A stretch of 64,000 nt of DNA, from assembly GCA_910579425.1 (NCBI GenBank), contig CAJTVL010000007.1, forward strand, positions 1 through 64,000. The letters are read 5' to 3'. This DNA comes from an uncultured Lachnospiraceae bacterium. GTDB taxonomy: Bacteria; Bacillota; Clostridia; Lachnospirales; Lachnospiraceae. Below, one piece after another: positions 1 to 6,674 of this stretch (position 1 is the stretch's first letter; each line of letters begins with the position of its first letter). The notes under the pieces are model-generated. The model was not told where the DNA came from. It was given only the letters and a program-made list of their open reading frames with translations, and did no database searches. Made by a program: the position numbers and the translations under genes.

Positions 1-49
1 ACGAGATCGAGTAATGTGACTGGAGTTCAGACGTGTGCTCTTCCGATCT
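1..49 (+). other. Illumina P7/i7 adapter contamination (not genomic)
   Basis: Bases 1-7 (ACGAGAT) are the end of the P7 flow-cell oligo. Bases 8-15 (CGAGTAAT) sit where the i7 index goes and are the reverse complement of ATTACTCG, known as index D701. Bases 16-49 are the standard read-2 adapter, starting GTGACTGGAGTTCAGACGTG and ending TTCCGATCT. Genomic sequence begins at about position 50. The contig therefore starts at an untrimmed read end, and anything translated across this junction is an artefact. Confidence 0.98.
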
Positions 50-435
50 TGTCTGCTGGGAATATATATTTTCATTTTTTCGGTAAAGCAGGCAATGGCA
101 GTGAGAATCGCCAGTGTGACCGTCGTTTTGAACAGCCAGTTGCAGCCCGCAAAAGTCACGTGGATGGTGATGGTTCCCACAATTCCGATCATGAGAAAAG
201 CAAACACTCTTCCCCCCTGCCGCATCAGGTAATTCAGTGAGGAAGTGCCCTCCTCCTGAAGCTGCAGGACCGTTTCCTGTCTCTGCACCGCCCCGAAAAA
301 CCGCTGGAGAAAGGCTTTGCCCATGGCTTTACTTTCTTCTCCGTTCTGAAAGGAAAGATAAACGATTCCCCCTGTCATCAATATAAAAATAACCCACAAC
401 AATACGACTACCGGCCATCTGGTTCTTTTCTTCAT
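50..435 (-). CDS. VanZ-like membrane protein, C-terminus cut by the contig end
   Basis: Reading back from an ATG at 433-435 with a GGGAG Shine-Dalgarno 6 bases upstream gives about 128 residues with no stop before the adapter. Residues 8-27 form a membrane helix, followed by SFQNGEESKAMG, which resembles the serine-rich motif after the first helix of VanZ-like proteins. Two more hydrophobic stretches follow around residues 75-120. The family is named after a teicoplanin-resistance accessory protein, but most members have no known role. The missing C-terminus is a truncation of the contig, not of the gene. The family call is moderate because it rests on one motif and topology. Confidence 0.6.
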
Positions 436-505
436 ATCCGCTCCCATCCGCATGCTCTGCCATGCATACAACATCAGGGTTTTCGCAAAAAAATCGACTG
501 TTCTT

Positions 506-535
506 ATTATATTCGCCGGTATCCGGGGTTGTCAA
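506..535 (-). promoter_or_regulatory. Sigma-A promoter for the VanZ-like gene
   Basis: On the minus strand a perfect TTGACA (530-535) is followed after 18 bases by a perfect TATAAT (506-511). The predicted start is near 499, about 65 bases before the ATG. The spacer contains a short palindrome, CCGGATACCGG. Confidence 0.75.
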
Positions 536-591
536 TTGCCCGAAAGAGGTCTTAAGAATTTCTTTATAAAAATGCTGTTCGGGAAGGATGC

Positions 592-1188
592 TCAACTTTC
601 ATAAGGCGACTGGTCAAGCCTGATGAAGTACCCCTGATCATGGACACATACCGGGCATTTCTGCGGCGCGGCCTCTCCCTCGTAGATATAACCGCAGTTT
701 AAGCAGATCCATCTTGTCTTTTCCGATGCCCGAAAGAGCATATCCTTTTCCATGAGCTCCGCAAACCTTCCGAACCGGTCTCCATGCACCTTTTCGATTT
801 CCGCGATCAGGAAAAAAGAATTGGCAATGGCATGAAAGCCCTCTTCCTTTGCCTTTTCCCCAAAGTTCTTGTAGACGTCGTCGTGCTCCTCGTACTCATT
901 GTGCTGGGCCATGCGCAACAGCTCTGAAAGATTGTCCGAAATATCCACCGGATACCCGCCGTCTATGTGGATGGTCTCTCCTCCCAGCCCCTTCAGATAA
1001 TTGTAAAAAATCTCCGCATGCTCTCTTTCCTGGTTGGCGGTATAGGTAAAGACCGCCTCAATTACGTGCAGATTCTGCTTTTTGGCCTGAGAGGCCGCTA
1101 TGGTGTAACGGTTGCGGGCCTGGCTCTCCCCTGCAAAGGAACGCATCAGGTTAAGCTTTGTCTCACTGTTTTTAAAATCCACTGCCAT
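592..1188 (-). CDS. Rubrerythrin
   Basis: This is a 198-residue peroxide-scavenging di-iron protein of the anaerobic oxidative-stress response. It reduces hydrogen peroxide using electrons from rubredoxin or NADH oxidoreductases in the cytosol. The N-terminal ferritin-like domain carries the usual ExxH ligands (EREHAEIF and EIEKVHGD). The C-terminus is a rubredoxin-like iron site with CLNCGYIYEG and CPVC. The reading frame stays open 57 codons upstream, but I chose ATG 1188 because AAGGAG lies 7 bases before it and the protein starts MAVDFKNSETK, as in the family. Its leader forms a long hairpin that covers this ribosome binding site. Confidence 0.93.
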   Translation of the reverse strand: MAVDFKNSETKLNLMRSFAGESQARNRYTIAASQAKKQNLHVIEAVFTYTANQEREHAEIFYNYLKGLGGETIHIDGGYPVDISDNLSELLRMAQHNEYEEHDDVYKNFGEKAKEEGFHAIANSFFLIAEIEKVHGDRFGRFAELMEKDMLFRASEKTRWICLNCGYIYEGEAAPQKCPVCVHDQGYFIRLDQSPYES

Positions 1189-1300
1189 AAAAAAATCTCC
1201 TTTTTCTTCTATAATTAATATGGGCTCCCGAGACGGTTTATCCTGCCGCAAACCGTCGCGAATGTTCCTGTCCATATTATGGATAAAAAAGGAGATTTTA
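1189..1300 (-). promoter_or_regulatory. Nested inverted repeat in the rubrerythrin leader
   Basis: Three collinear pairings are visible: 1192-1205 with 1286-1299 (14 bp, perfect), 1216-1223 with 1272-1279 (TAATATGG/CCATATTA), and 1232-1239 with 1250-1257 (GACGGTTT/AAACCGTC). In the rubrerythrin mRNA the outer stem pairs an anti-Shine-Dalgarno (AAAATCTCC) with the AAGGAG of the gene, so the folded leader would block translation. A short transposon-like inverted repeat flanked by TA is the main alternative. The repeat itself is certain; its role is inferred. Confidence 0.6.
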
Positions 1301-1377
1301 TACCGATTTTGTATGGGGAATGGAAAACGGATGTGAAACTCCTTACTAACACTAAACAATATATCAAAATTGTATAC

Positions 1378-1405
1378 TTGACTTTTAAATCACATATGCT
1401 ATTAT
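1378..1405 (+). promoter_or_regulatory. Promoter for the small RNA at 1412-1503
   Basis: TTGACT (1378-1383) is followed after 16 bases by TATTAT (1400-1405), preceded by an extended -10 TG at 1397-1398. The predicted start at about 1411-1413 coincides with the 5' strand of the closing stem of the RNA. Confidence 0.65.
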
Positions 1406-1411
1406 ATAAAT

Positions 1412-1503
1412 AAGTTAACTCGTGAAGGATTCAGGCTGGGTTCTCGAATGAGAGTAGGTGTATACCAAGAATTCCTTTGCCCCTGGGGTTAGCTTATTTT
1501 TTT
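1412..1503 (+). ncRNA. Structured small RNA next to the DUF3644 gene
   Basis: This segment of about 90 nt has its own promoter, no plausible reading frame, and ends in a run of Ts (1497-1503). The two ends pair (1412-1419 AAGTTAAC with 1488-1495 GTTAGCTT, 8 bp with one G:U), so the closing stem can also serve as the terminator. Inside are AAGGA/TCCTT (1425-1429 with 1473-1477), a hairpin TTCTC-GAAT-GAGAG (1441-1454) and a small GGT/ACC hairpin (1457-1466). CAGG (1432-1435) can pair with CCTG (1482-1485), which would make a pseudoknot. The terminator overlaps the stop codon of the convergent DUF3644 gene. I do not recognise it as a known riboswitch, 6S, SRP or tmRNA. A role as the partner RNA of the HEPN protein is inferred from position and structure. 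Confidence 0.55.
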
Positions 1504-2450
1504 GCCCTTTTCAAATTTTCAACTATGCGCTCTGAATCGTGTTGTATTTCATTAACTATCAAATCAATCGCTGCTACGGAATATGTATAAGATGGCTGTG
1601 CATATTGTCTGTGTACATAACAATATTTTTCATTTTCTTTAATTCCATAGACTTTATTAAACAGATCAAATATATACTGGTTCATATTAAAATCTATCCC
1701 ACCATTTTGTAAACGTCTGTTTATTTCCTTTATAGCAGTTTTCATTGTATATTTGTGGGTATTGTTTGGGTCTTTCAATTCCTTGATTATTTTAACCCCT
1801 ACGTCAGCATTATTATCAATATAAAGATGTGAAGTGGCTTTATTTTTATCTTTTGTAATATAATGTAAATGTTCTATTCTAATAGCAAATGATTGATTAT
1901 TCTCTGCAATCATTGGTTCTAGCTGGGCTTCTGTGCTTATAATCTTAGATGCTATTTCTTCCGGGTATTTTGCCCTGATCACACTTTCGTCTAACGCTTT
2001 CATACTGACTGATAATGTAAGAAAATTTTGTGGAATGCTTTCTGTCATATCAATGCCATGATATTCCTGCATTTTTTCTACATAATTTAACACACATGCC
2101 TGAAATAGCGGCACATATATCATCTCATATTCTTCCATTACAAAATGAGTACTGGTATTTCGCAGCTCTATAATTTTGACTAAATTCCTACGAACCGGTG
2201 CTTTTGCATTTGTAATGACCTGCTGCAGACAGTTCTCTAATGAAATTGTCCGCTTCGGATTATCCGCATAATAAATACTGCTTTCTCCACGCGTGGCTAA
2301 TAAATGTGCTTTCAACATTAACTCCCATGCGTTACATATAAAAAAGCTAAACCCCTCCACCCTATATTTTATCGTTGGTTTATTATATATTTCAATTGCC
2401 ATGATAAATGCCTCTTTTGATTTTTCAAGAAGCTTATCTTTTAGAATCAT
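1494..2450 (-). CDS. DUF3644 HEPN-type protein, probable RNA-targeting toxin or defence protein
   Basis: This 318-residue protein opens with a segment (KSKEAFIMAIEIYNKPTIKYR, then FSFFICNAWELMLKAHLL) that I recognise as DUF3644. Residues 97-102 are R-NTST-H, the Rx4H motif that forms the ribonuclease site of HEPN proteins in many toxins, Abi proteins and CRISPR effectors. The rest is helical with no membrane segment. I chose ATG 2450, with AAAGGTGG 5 bases upstream, over an upstream TTG. Base composition is clearly more AT-rich than its neighbours, which suggests horizontal transfer. It has its own strong promoter and faces a small RNA whose terminator overlaps its stop codon. RNase activity is inferred from the motif; the toxin or defence role is a hypothesis. 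Confidence 0.8.
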   Translation of the reverse strand: MILKDKLLEKSKEAFIMAIEIYNKPTIKYRVEGFSFFICNAWELMLKAHLLATRGESSIYYADNPKRTISLENCLQQVITNAKAPVRRNLVKIIELRNTSTHFVMEEYEMIYVPLFQACVLNYVEKMQEYHGIDMTESIPQNFLTLSVSMKALDESVIRAKYPEEIASKIISTEAQLEPMIAENNQSFAIRIEHLHYITKDKNKATSHLYIDNNADVGVKIIKELKDPNNTHKYTMKTAIKEINRRLQNGGIDFNMNQYIFDLFNKVYGIKENEKYCYVHRQYAQPSYTYSVAAIDLIVNEIQHDSERIVENLKRAKK

Positions 2451-2500
2451 TCTGCCACCTTTCAAAATATCTATTCCATATCTGACACAATATCGAAAAT

Positions 2501-2529
2501 ATTATAACATTTTTTGCCATTTTACTCAA
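2501..2529 (-). promoter_or_regulatory. Promoter for the DUF3644 gene
   Basis: On the minus strand TTGAGT (2524-2529) is followed after exactly 17 bases by TATAAT (2501-2506). Transcription would start near 2494, about 45 bases before the ATG at 2450. Confidence 0.75.
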
Positions 2530-2606
2530 CTGGAAATTGAAGTTCTGAAAGTTGCAAATCGCAAAGAATCTATCTCACTAAAGATAGGACAGAAGAAATT
2601 TCAGAT

Positions 2607-2639
2607 CAGCCTGCCTGATTGAACCTCCATAGCAGGCTG
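2607..2639 (-). terminator. Hairpin downstream of the amidase gene, possible weak terminator
   Basis: CAGCCTGC (2607-2614) pairs perfectly with GCAGGCTG (2632-2639). It lies about 75 bases after the amidase stop. The following minus-strand sequence has only short T clusters, so termination would be weak. The rest of 2530-2713 shows no supported gene. Confidence 0.35.
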
Positions 2640-2713
2640 TCAGGGCGGAACTGGCCAAAAGAAAAATGTATATCAAGTTCCTGCCCCACTCCCATATGCG
2701 CCCTCTCTTCATT

Positions 2714-3637
2714 CTATATCGAAATCCTCCACGGCGCATCCTCAAAAGGTACATACATAATACCCGGATGAAAATAAAGCTCAATCCCCTGTGCGATCCC
2801 CTCTGCCAGCTTCTTCTGATAATCCGCCGAAGCCAGAAGCTTTTCCTCCTGGGGATTGGACAAAAATCCGGTCTCGATCAGACAGGCTGGCATCAGCGTT
2901 TTGCTCGCCACATAAAGATCCGTACTGTCGATCACTCCCCGCCCTCTTGCCCCGGTACTCTTTACCATCTCCCGGTGAACCAGAAGAGCCAGCCTTTGGT
3001 TATCCCTGGAAGCGTCCGTCCCGTCATACCAGGTTTCAATGCCGCCTACCGTCTTATCCTTCCCCTCGTATGTGTTCTGGTGGATGCTCACATAGACGTC
3101 CGCCTGATAGCTGTTGGCGATCTCCACCCGATCCATTTTATCCTGAAACTCGTCCTTTTCCCGAAGCAAAAGTACCCGATAACCCTTCTGTATCAGCGCT
3201 TTTTCCAGCTCCCGGGCAATCTGGAGATTAATATCCTTTTCCTCCGCCTTCTTTCCCACACAGCCGCTGTCCACGCCCCCATGTCCGGGATCAATAGCAA
3301 CCAGAAAAGGCTCCTGCTCCTTTGCTCCTTCATCCTTTGACAGTGTCTGCTGTAAAACCTGAGAATCCGTCCCCTTGCTGTCCTGCTTCTCCTGCGGCAG
3401 AATTTCCGCTCTCTCCTGCTCTTTCGGGAAAGCGGCGGCAAAATTTTCCTCTCCGTAAGGGCCTGGCAGCAGCTCCTGTGCCTGTTGCTGCGTCCGCTCA
3501 CTTTTGGGCGCCGCCCACACCATCGTCTGGCCGATGGACATGCCCAAAATTCCTGCCGTCAGCGTTATCGTAAAGCAAAATCCTCTTCTTCCCCGCTTCT
3601 TCCCTCTGTCTGTCTGAAATCCTTTTGTTTTTCTCAT
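2714..3637 (-). CDS. N-acetylmuramoyl-L-alanine amidase (Amidase_3 family)
   Basis: This 307-residue secreted or membrane-anchored enzyme cleaves the bond between N-acetylmuramic acid and L-alanine in peptidoglycan. A basic N-terminus and a hydrophobic helix (residues 19-42) form a signal or anchor, followed by a low-complexity Gln/Glu linker to about residue 105. The Amidase_3 domain fills the C-terminus, with zinc-site motifs DPGHGG, the EEKDINL glutamate and SIHQN, and the catalytic IETGFLSN. CwlD (spore cortex) and AmiC-type division amidases share this fold, and the sequence alone does not decide between them. AAAGGAG lies 12 bases before the ATG. Its upstream region carries the 11-bp phased repeats at 3718-3776. 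Confidence 0.88.
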   Translation of the reverse strand: MRKTKGFQTDRGKKRGRRGFCFTITLTAGILGMSIGQTMVWAAPKSERTQQQAQELLPGPYGEENFAAAFPKEQERAEILPQEKQDSKGTDSQVLQQTLSKDEGAKEQEPFLVAIDPGHGGVDSGCVGKKAEEKDINLQIARELEKALIQKGYRVLLLREKDEFQDKMDRVEIANSYQADVYVSIHQNTYEGKDKTVGGIETWYDGTDASRDNQRLALLVHREMVKSTGARGRGVIDSTDLYVASKTLMPACLIETGFLSNPQEEKLLASADYQKKLAEGIAQGIELYFHPGIMYVPFEDAPWRISI

Positions 3638-3717
3638 AAAAAAATGATGCTCCTTTGTAGTCTGCCCGTAGATGTTTCGCTTAGCCTGCTCTTTACTGCA
3701 AGTCTACAAAACCGGTG

Positions 3718-3776
3718 CATCATTTTATCATCATTTTTCCATCAAACTTCCATCATTTATGCATCTTTTTTGCATC
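3718..3776. repeat. Six CATC repeats with exact 11-bp spacing
   Basis: CATC occurs at 3718, 3729, 3740, 3751, 3762 and 3773, always 11 bases apart, mostly followed by a T-rich stretch (consensus CATCATTTTTN). The array lies between the MATE stop codon, which it just touches, and the amidase start. A mirror-image CATCATTTTTTT lies just before the amidase ATG on the other strand. Direct repeats at one helical turn are typical of response-regulator binding arrays such as Pho boxes, and phased T-tracts also bend DNA. The binding protein is unknown. Confidence 0.7.
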
Positions 3777-5037
3777 ATACGTCCGAAAGCGAAAGGCCCC
3801 TGTCACCGTTCACCATAATCCTGTTCCATCTGATACAAAGCCCAGCTCCAACCAACAGGGATAGCATATCCGTAACCGGCGCTGTGTATATTACACCGTT
3901 CAGGCCCCAGAGATTGTTAAAAATCAATAAAAGCGGAAGATAAATCAATCCCTTGTTTAGTACAGCTACAAGCGTTGCATACGATGCCTTTCCGGTTGAC
4001 TGCAAAAAAGTGGTACATAATTGGTATAAACCATAAAATGGCCCTATAACCATAGATACGGCTACCATTTTTTCTCCCAGCTCTATTACCTGTGCATGGT
4101 CAATAAACGCTGCGACCAGATATGTTTTGCCAACCACGCAGCCCGCCGTCAGGATGCTGCCCACCACGACAGTCATAATGCCAAGCTTCTTTATTATCCA
4201 ATATAACCGCTTGTAATTCCCGGCGCCGCAATTATAAGAAATGGCGGGCTGCATACCCATGCAGATTCCCATTGCTGTCATGGAAACTACCATAGAAACT
4301 TTTCCTGCCACCCCATTTGCGGCTACCGCCACCGAACCATACCCTGCCAGCATCTGATTCATAACCATATGGGAAATGCTCATAAGAATCGTACTACATG
4401 CCATCGGAAACCCCAATGTCACAACGGGAAAGACAATTTCCCGTTTCAGGGAAAAATCCTTGATATGAAGGGAAAAAATACGGTTCTTTTGGGCGATATA
4501 CCAAAGCAGATATGTACCAAGTCCGTTTGCCAGCATAGATTGTTTCGCCGAGCCGTCCGCGCGTATCAGATTATTAAAAACATTGCCAAACAAAATAACA
4601 GGCCCTCCGATTGCAAGAATACGCAGATAGGTACATGTATCGCTCATCGTATCTGCATTTGCGCCGATTGCGTCGCTTATAGCCGGCGCATTGATAAGAA
4701 CCGCCCCCGTAAAAATCAACCCCATCGTCAACGCGCCATAACAGCACATGCTGGAATATGCCCGTATTTTATCAAATTCCTTTTTTCCGAATGCCAGCGA
4801 TACCGCCGTGCAGCCGCCGCTTCCCAAGAGTGTTCCAAGTCCGGATAAAATACTGAAAATCAGGCCGCATAAAGATACCGCAGCAATTTTGCAGGGATCG
4901 CCTGTTTTTCCAATGAAATAGGTATCCGCCATATTATATAACACCATTACCAGCATGATTACGATTGTTGGCACACACAAATTCATAACCATCTTTCTAA
5001 AAGAACCTTCCTTTAAAATCTGCTCATTTTTTTCCAT
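3775..5037 (-). CDS. MATE-family multidrug efflux protein with an internal deletion
   Basis: This membrane transporter of the MATE/MepA type exports drugs or cationic compounds using an ion gradient. The frame is intact at 420 residues, against about 450-460 usual. The N-terminal half (VPTIVIMLVMVLYNMADTYF) and the repeated C-terminal half (GFPMACSTILMSISHMVMNQM) are both well formed. Around residue 174 the sequence jumps from QSMLANGLGT directly to YLLWYIAQKNRIFS. Relatives have about 35-40 residues there, with the LDP and GVAGAAIAT motifs, so a helix pair is missing in frame. The product may not fold or work. A divergent TetR gene shares its promoter region. Confidence 0.85.
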   Translation of the reverse strand: MEKNEQILKEGSFRKMVMNLCVPTIVIMLVMVLYNMADTYFIGKTGDPCKIAAVSLCGLIFSILSGLGTLLGSGGCTAVSLAFGKKEFDKIRAYSSMCCYGALTMGLIFTGAVLINAPAISDAIGANADTMSDTCTYLRILAIGGPVILFGNVFNNLIRADGSAKQSMLANGLGTYLLWYIAQKNRIFSLHIKDFSLKREIVFPVVTLGFPMACSTILMSISHMVMNQMLAGYGSVAVAANGVAGKVSMVVSMTAMGICMGMQPAISYNCGAGNYKRLYWIIKKLGIMTVVVGSILTAGCVVGKTYLVAAFIDHAQVIELGEKMVAVSMVIGPFYGLYQLCTTFLQSTGKASYATLVAVLNKGLIYLPLLLIFNNLWGLNGVIYTAPVTDMLSLLVGAGLCIRWNRIMVNGDRGLSLSDV

Positions 5038-5084
5038 CTGTTCTCGCTCCTTTACAAAAATATTGAGATAATTATCATAATCTT

Positions 5085-5114
5085 ATTGTAAAAGAAACTG
5101 TTTTCCTGTACAAT
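5085..5114. promoter_or_regulatory. Symmetric divergent promoter/operator between the MATE and tetR genes
   Basis: A 30-bp imperfect palindrome begins ATTGTA and ends TACAAT. Read forward it gives TTGTAA-17-TACAAT, a promoter for tetR. Read on the other strand it gives TTGTAC-17-TACAAT, a promoter for the MATE gene. Each -35 box overlaps the other strand's -10 box. Palindromes of this size are typical TetR operators, so the regulator probably binds here and controls both genes. Confidence 0.6.
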
Positions 5115-5154
5115 CATCAATATATCATCATTTGTATAGTTAATGGAGAAAAAC

Positions 5155-5718
5155 ATGAATTCTAAAAATAACCAGCGTTTTCAACAGACAGAACGTGTCA
5201 TCCGCACAGTTTTCATAGATCTACTCAAAGAAAAAAAAGAATTGTCGAAAATAACCATCACGGAAATCTGCCGTTTGGCAGGAATTAACCGGACTGCTTT
5301 GACTGCTTTTTATCTGCATCATGAAGATGTGTATGAGTTGATGCAATGTATGGAAAAGGATATGCATCAGTATTTTATTTCCCTGTTTACTGTTCCCGGC
5401 GGCAAATATTCCCTTCGGGAACGCTATCTGTGCCTCTTCACTTTTCTGAAAGAACGTCAGGACTTTTACCGTGTCTATTTGAACAGTCAAAGCCGTCCAC
5501 AGATTTTGGACTACACACTCTTTCCCGAATTGCAAAAAAAGCTTGCCCAAAGTTCCGACATAGTCGGTTCCTTGGAATATGAATACTGCCAGACATTTTT
5601 TATCGCCGGCCTTACCGCAATAATTCAAAAATGGCTGAATAATAACTGTATGGAATCCGAAGCAGAGCTTATGCATATCCTTGAACTACAGTTATCTTTC
5701 AGCCTCATTTTATCATGA
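5155..5718 (+). CDS. TetR/AcrR-family transcriptional regulator
   Basis: This 187-residue regulator has an N-terminal TetR helix-turn-helix (KITITEICRLAGINRTALTAFYLHHEDVYELM) and a variable all-helical ligand domain. I chose ATG 5155 because GGAG lies 7 bases upstream; the in-frame ATG at 5143 has no ribosome binding site. It is transcribed away from the MATE efflux gene and probably represses it and itself through the palindrome at 5085-5114. The ligand is unknown. It is convergent with the next gene, and 5719-5807 shows no clear terminator. Confidence 0.88.
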   Translation: MNSKNNQRFQQTERVIRTVFIDLLKEKKELSKITITEICRLAGINRTALTAFYLHHEDVYELMQCMEKDMHQYFISLFTVPGGKYSLRERYLCLFTFLKERQDFYRVYLNSQSRPQILDYTLFPELQKKLAQSSDIVGSLEYEYCQTFFIAGLTAIIQKWLNNNCMESEAELMHILELQLSFSLILS

Positions 5719-5807
5719 CATACTTCTGAAATCTGCTGTTTGGGCTATTTGATTTTGTCCCGCATTAAAACCCTTCCAATGACCTTATGATCAAAATCCC
5801 TCTGCCC

Positions 5808-6674
5808 CTACTTCGAAATCTTCAAAAACAGTTCATTGATCCCATCATAAAACCCAACGGTCACAATGGTACGCTCATCCCCCATCCCCTCAAAAACATA
5901 CTTTTTATAATAAGGCGTGGCCTCCAGCAAAGGGTTGTCCGTCTCATAGGGAGCCGGGGCGTCAAGCCCCATATAGCCGCTCCATTTTTCGATAATCTCA
6001 TCGGCGTTGATTTCCTCCCACTTCTGCTGGGTTCTCACATAAAACTCATACAGCCTTCCATCGTCCGCATCCAGATAGGCATCAATGAGACGATTGGATT
6101 TATCCGCATTCCGCTTGCTGTTGGAAAGGCTCATCTTCCACACTGCCACATTGTTTCTGGGCTCCAGCACATCAATGGCGGAATATAGGGTAGCCTCATA
6201 ATCGGCCCCCGCCACCTCCCTGACCGTGTCCGGCAGAATCCCCAGGTCTTTCAAGTCTTTGAGCATTTCATTGCAGGCGGAAAAAATTTCCTCCTCTGTG
6301 ATCTCCTTTTCCGCAGGCCCTCTGTGATTGACCACAAAGGCATAGGTTCCCGCCACCTCCTGATACTCCGCCGACTCATCCTCCACCCGGGTGAGGGCAT
6401 TCTGCTCGCTTTCCGGCAGGCTCTGGCTGTTCAGGCATTGAGACAAAATATACAGCTTTTCGTTGCTGCCTAAGGTATAACGGTATCCTTCCTTCTCCGT
6501 CTCCGACGTCTGCGTCTGGATTCGGTCAAGCACTCTGCCGTCCTTGTATTCTGAAAGATTCTCCGGCCCCCAGATCGACAGGGCCATGATCAGCAGCGCA
6601 ATGACAAAAAGGGTACCATTCACCGCAGATTTCTTCATGGCTGTCTGGCTGATCCCAATCTCTTTTTTATTCAT
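5808..6674 (-). CDS. Membrane-anchored extracytoplasmic protein of unknown function, co-transcribed with the sensor kinase
   Basis: This 288-residue protein has one N-terminal membrane helix (about residues 15-36, GTLFVIALLIMALSIW) and a hydrophilic outer part with no motif I recognise. The ATG at 6674 overlaps the last codons of the histidine kinase gene by 8 bases, so the two are translationally coupled. Third in an operon with a response regulator and a sensor kinase, it may modulate signal sensing or be a target of the system. That is inference from context only. Confidence 0.7.
   Translation of the reverse strand: MNKKEIGISQTAMKKSAVNGTLFVIALLIMALSIWGPENLSEYKDGRVLDRIQTQTSETEKEGYRYTLGSNEKLYILSQCLNSQSLPESEQNALTRVEDESAEYQEVAGTYAFVVNHRGPAEKEITEEEIFSACNEMLKDLKDLGILPDTVREVAGADYEATLYSAIDVLEPRNNVAVWKMSLSNSKRNADKSNRLIDAYLDADDGRLYEFYVRTQQKWEEINADEIIEKWSGYMGLDAPAPYETDNPLLEATPYYKKYVFEGMGDERTIVTVGFYDGINELFLKISK

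Noticed and set aside
16..240. Open frames starting in the first 50 bases on the plus strand
   Set aside because: They start inside the adapter and run antisense to the VanZ-like gene, which has a start codon, ribosome site and promoter.
1189..1359. 57-codon N-terminal extension of rubrerythrin
   Set aside because: The family start MAVDFKN has a strong ribosome site, and the extension is encoded by the leader hairpin.
2578..2784. Small minus-strand frame with a lipobox-like LTAC after the amidase gene
   Set aside because: There is no ribosome site, it overlaps the amidase out of frame, and a hairpin lies within its 3' part. The lipobox could be chance.
3718..3776. CRISPR-like array
   Set aside because: The repeat is 4-6 bases at 11-bp spacing with no spacers of 25-40 bases and no cas genes. 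It fits a protein-binding or bent-DNA array.
5719..5807. Terminator or RNA gene between tetR and the membrane protein gene
   Set aside because: No convincing stem with a T-run or promoter is visible.
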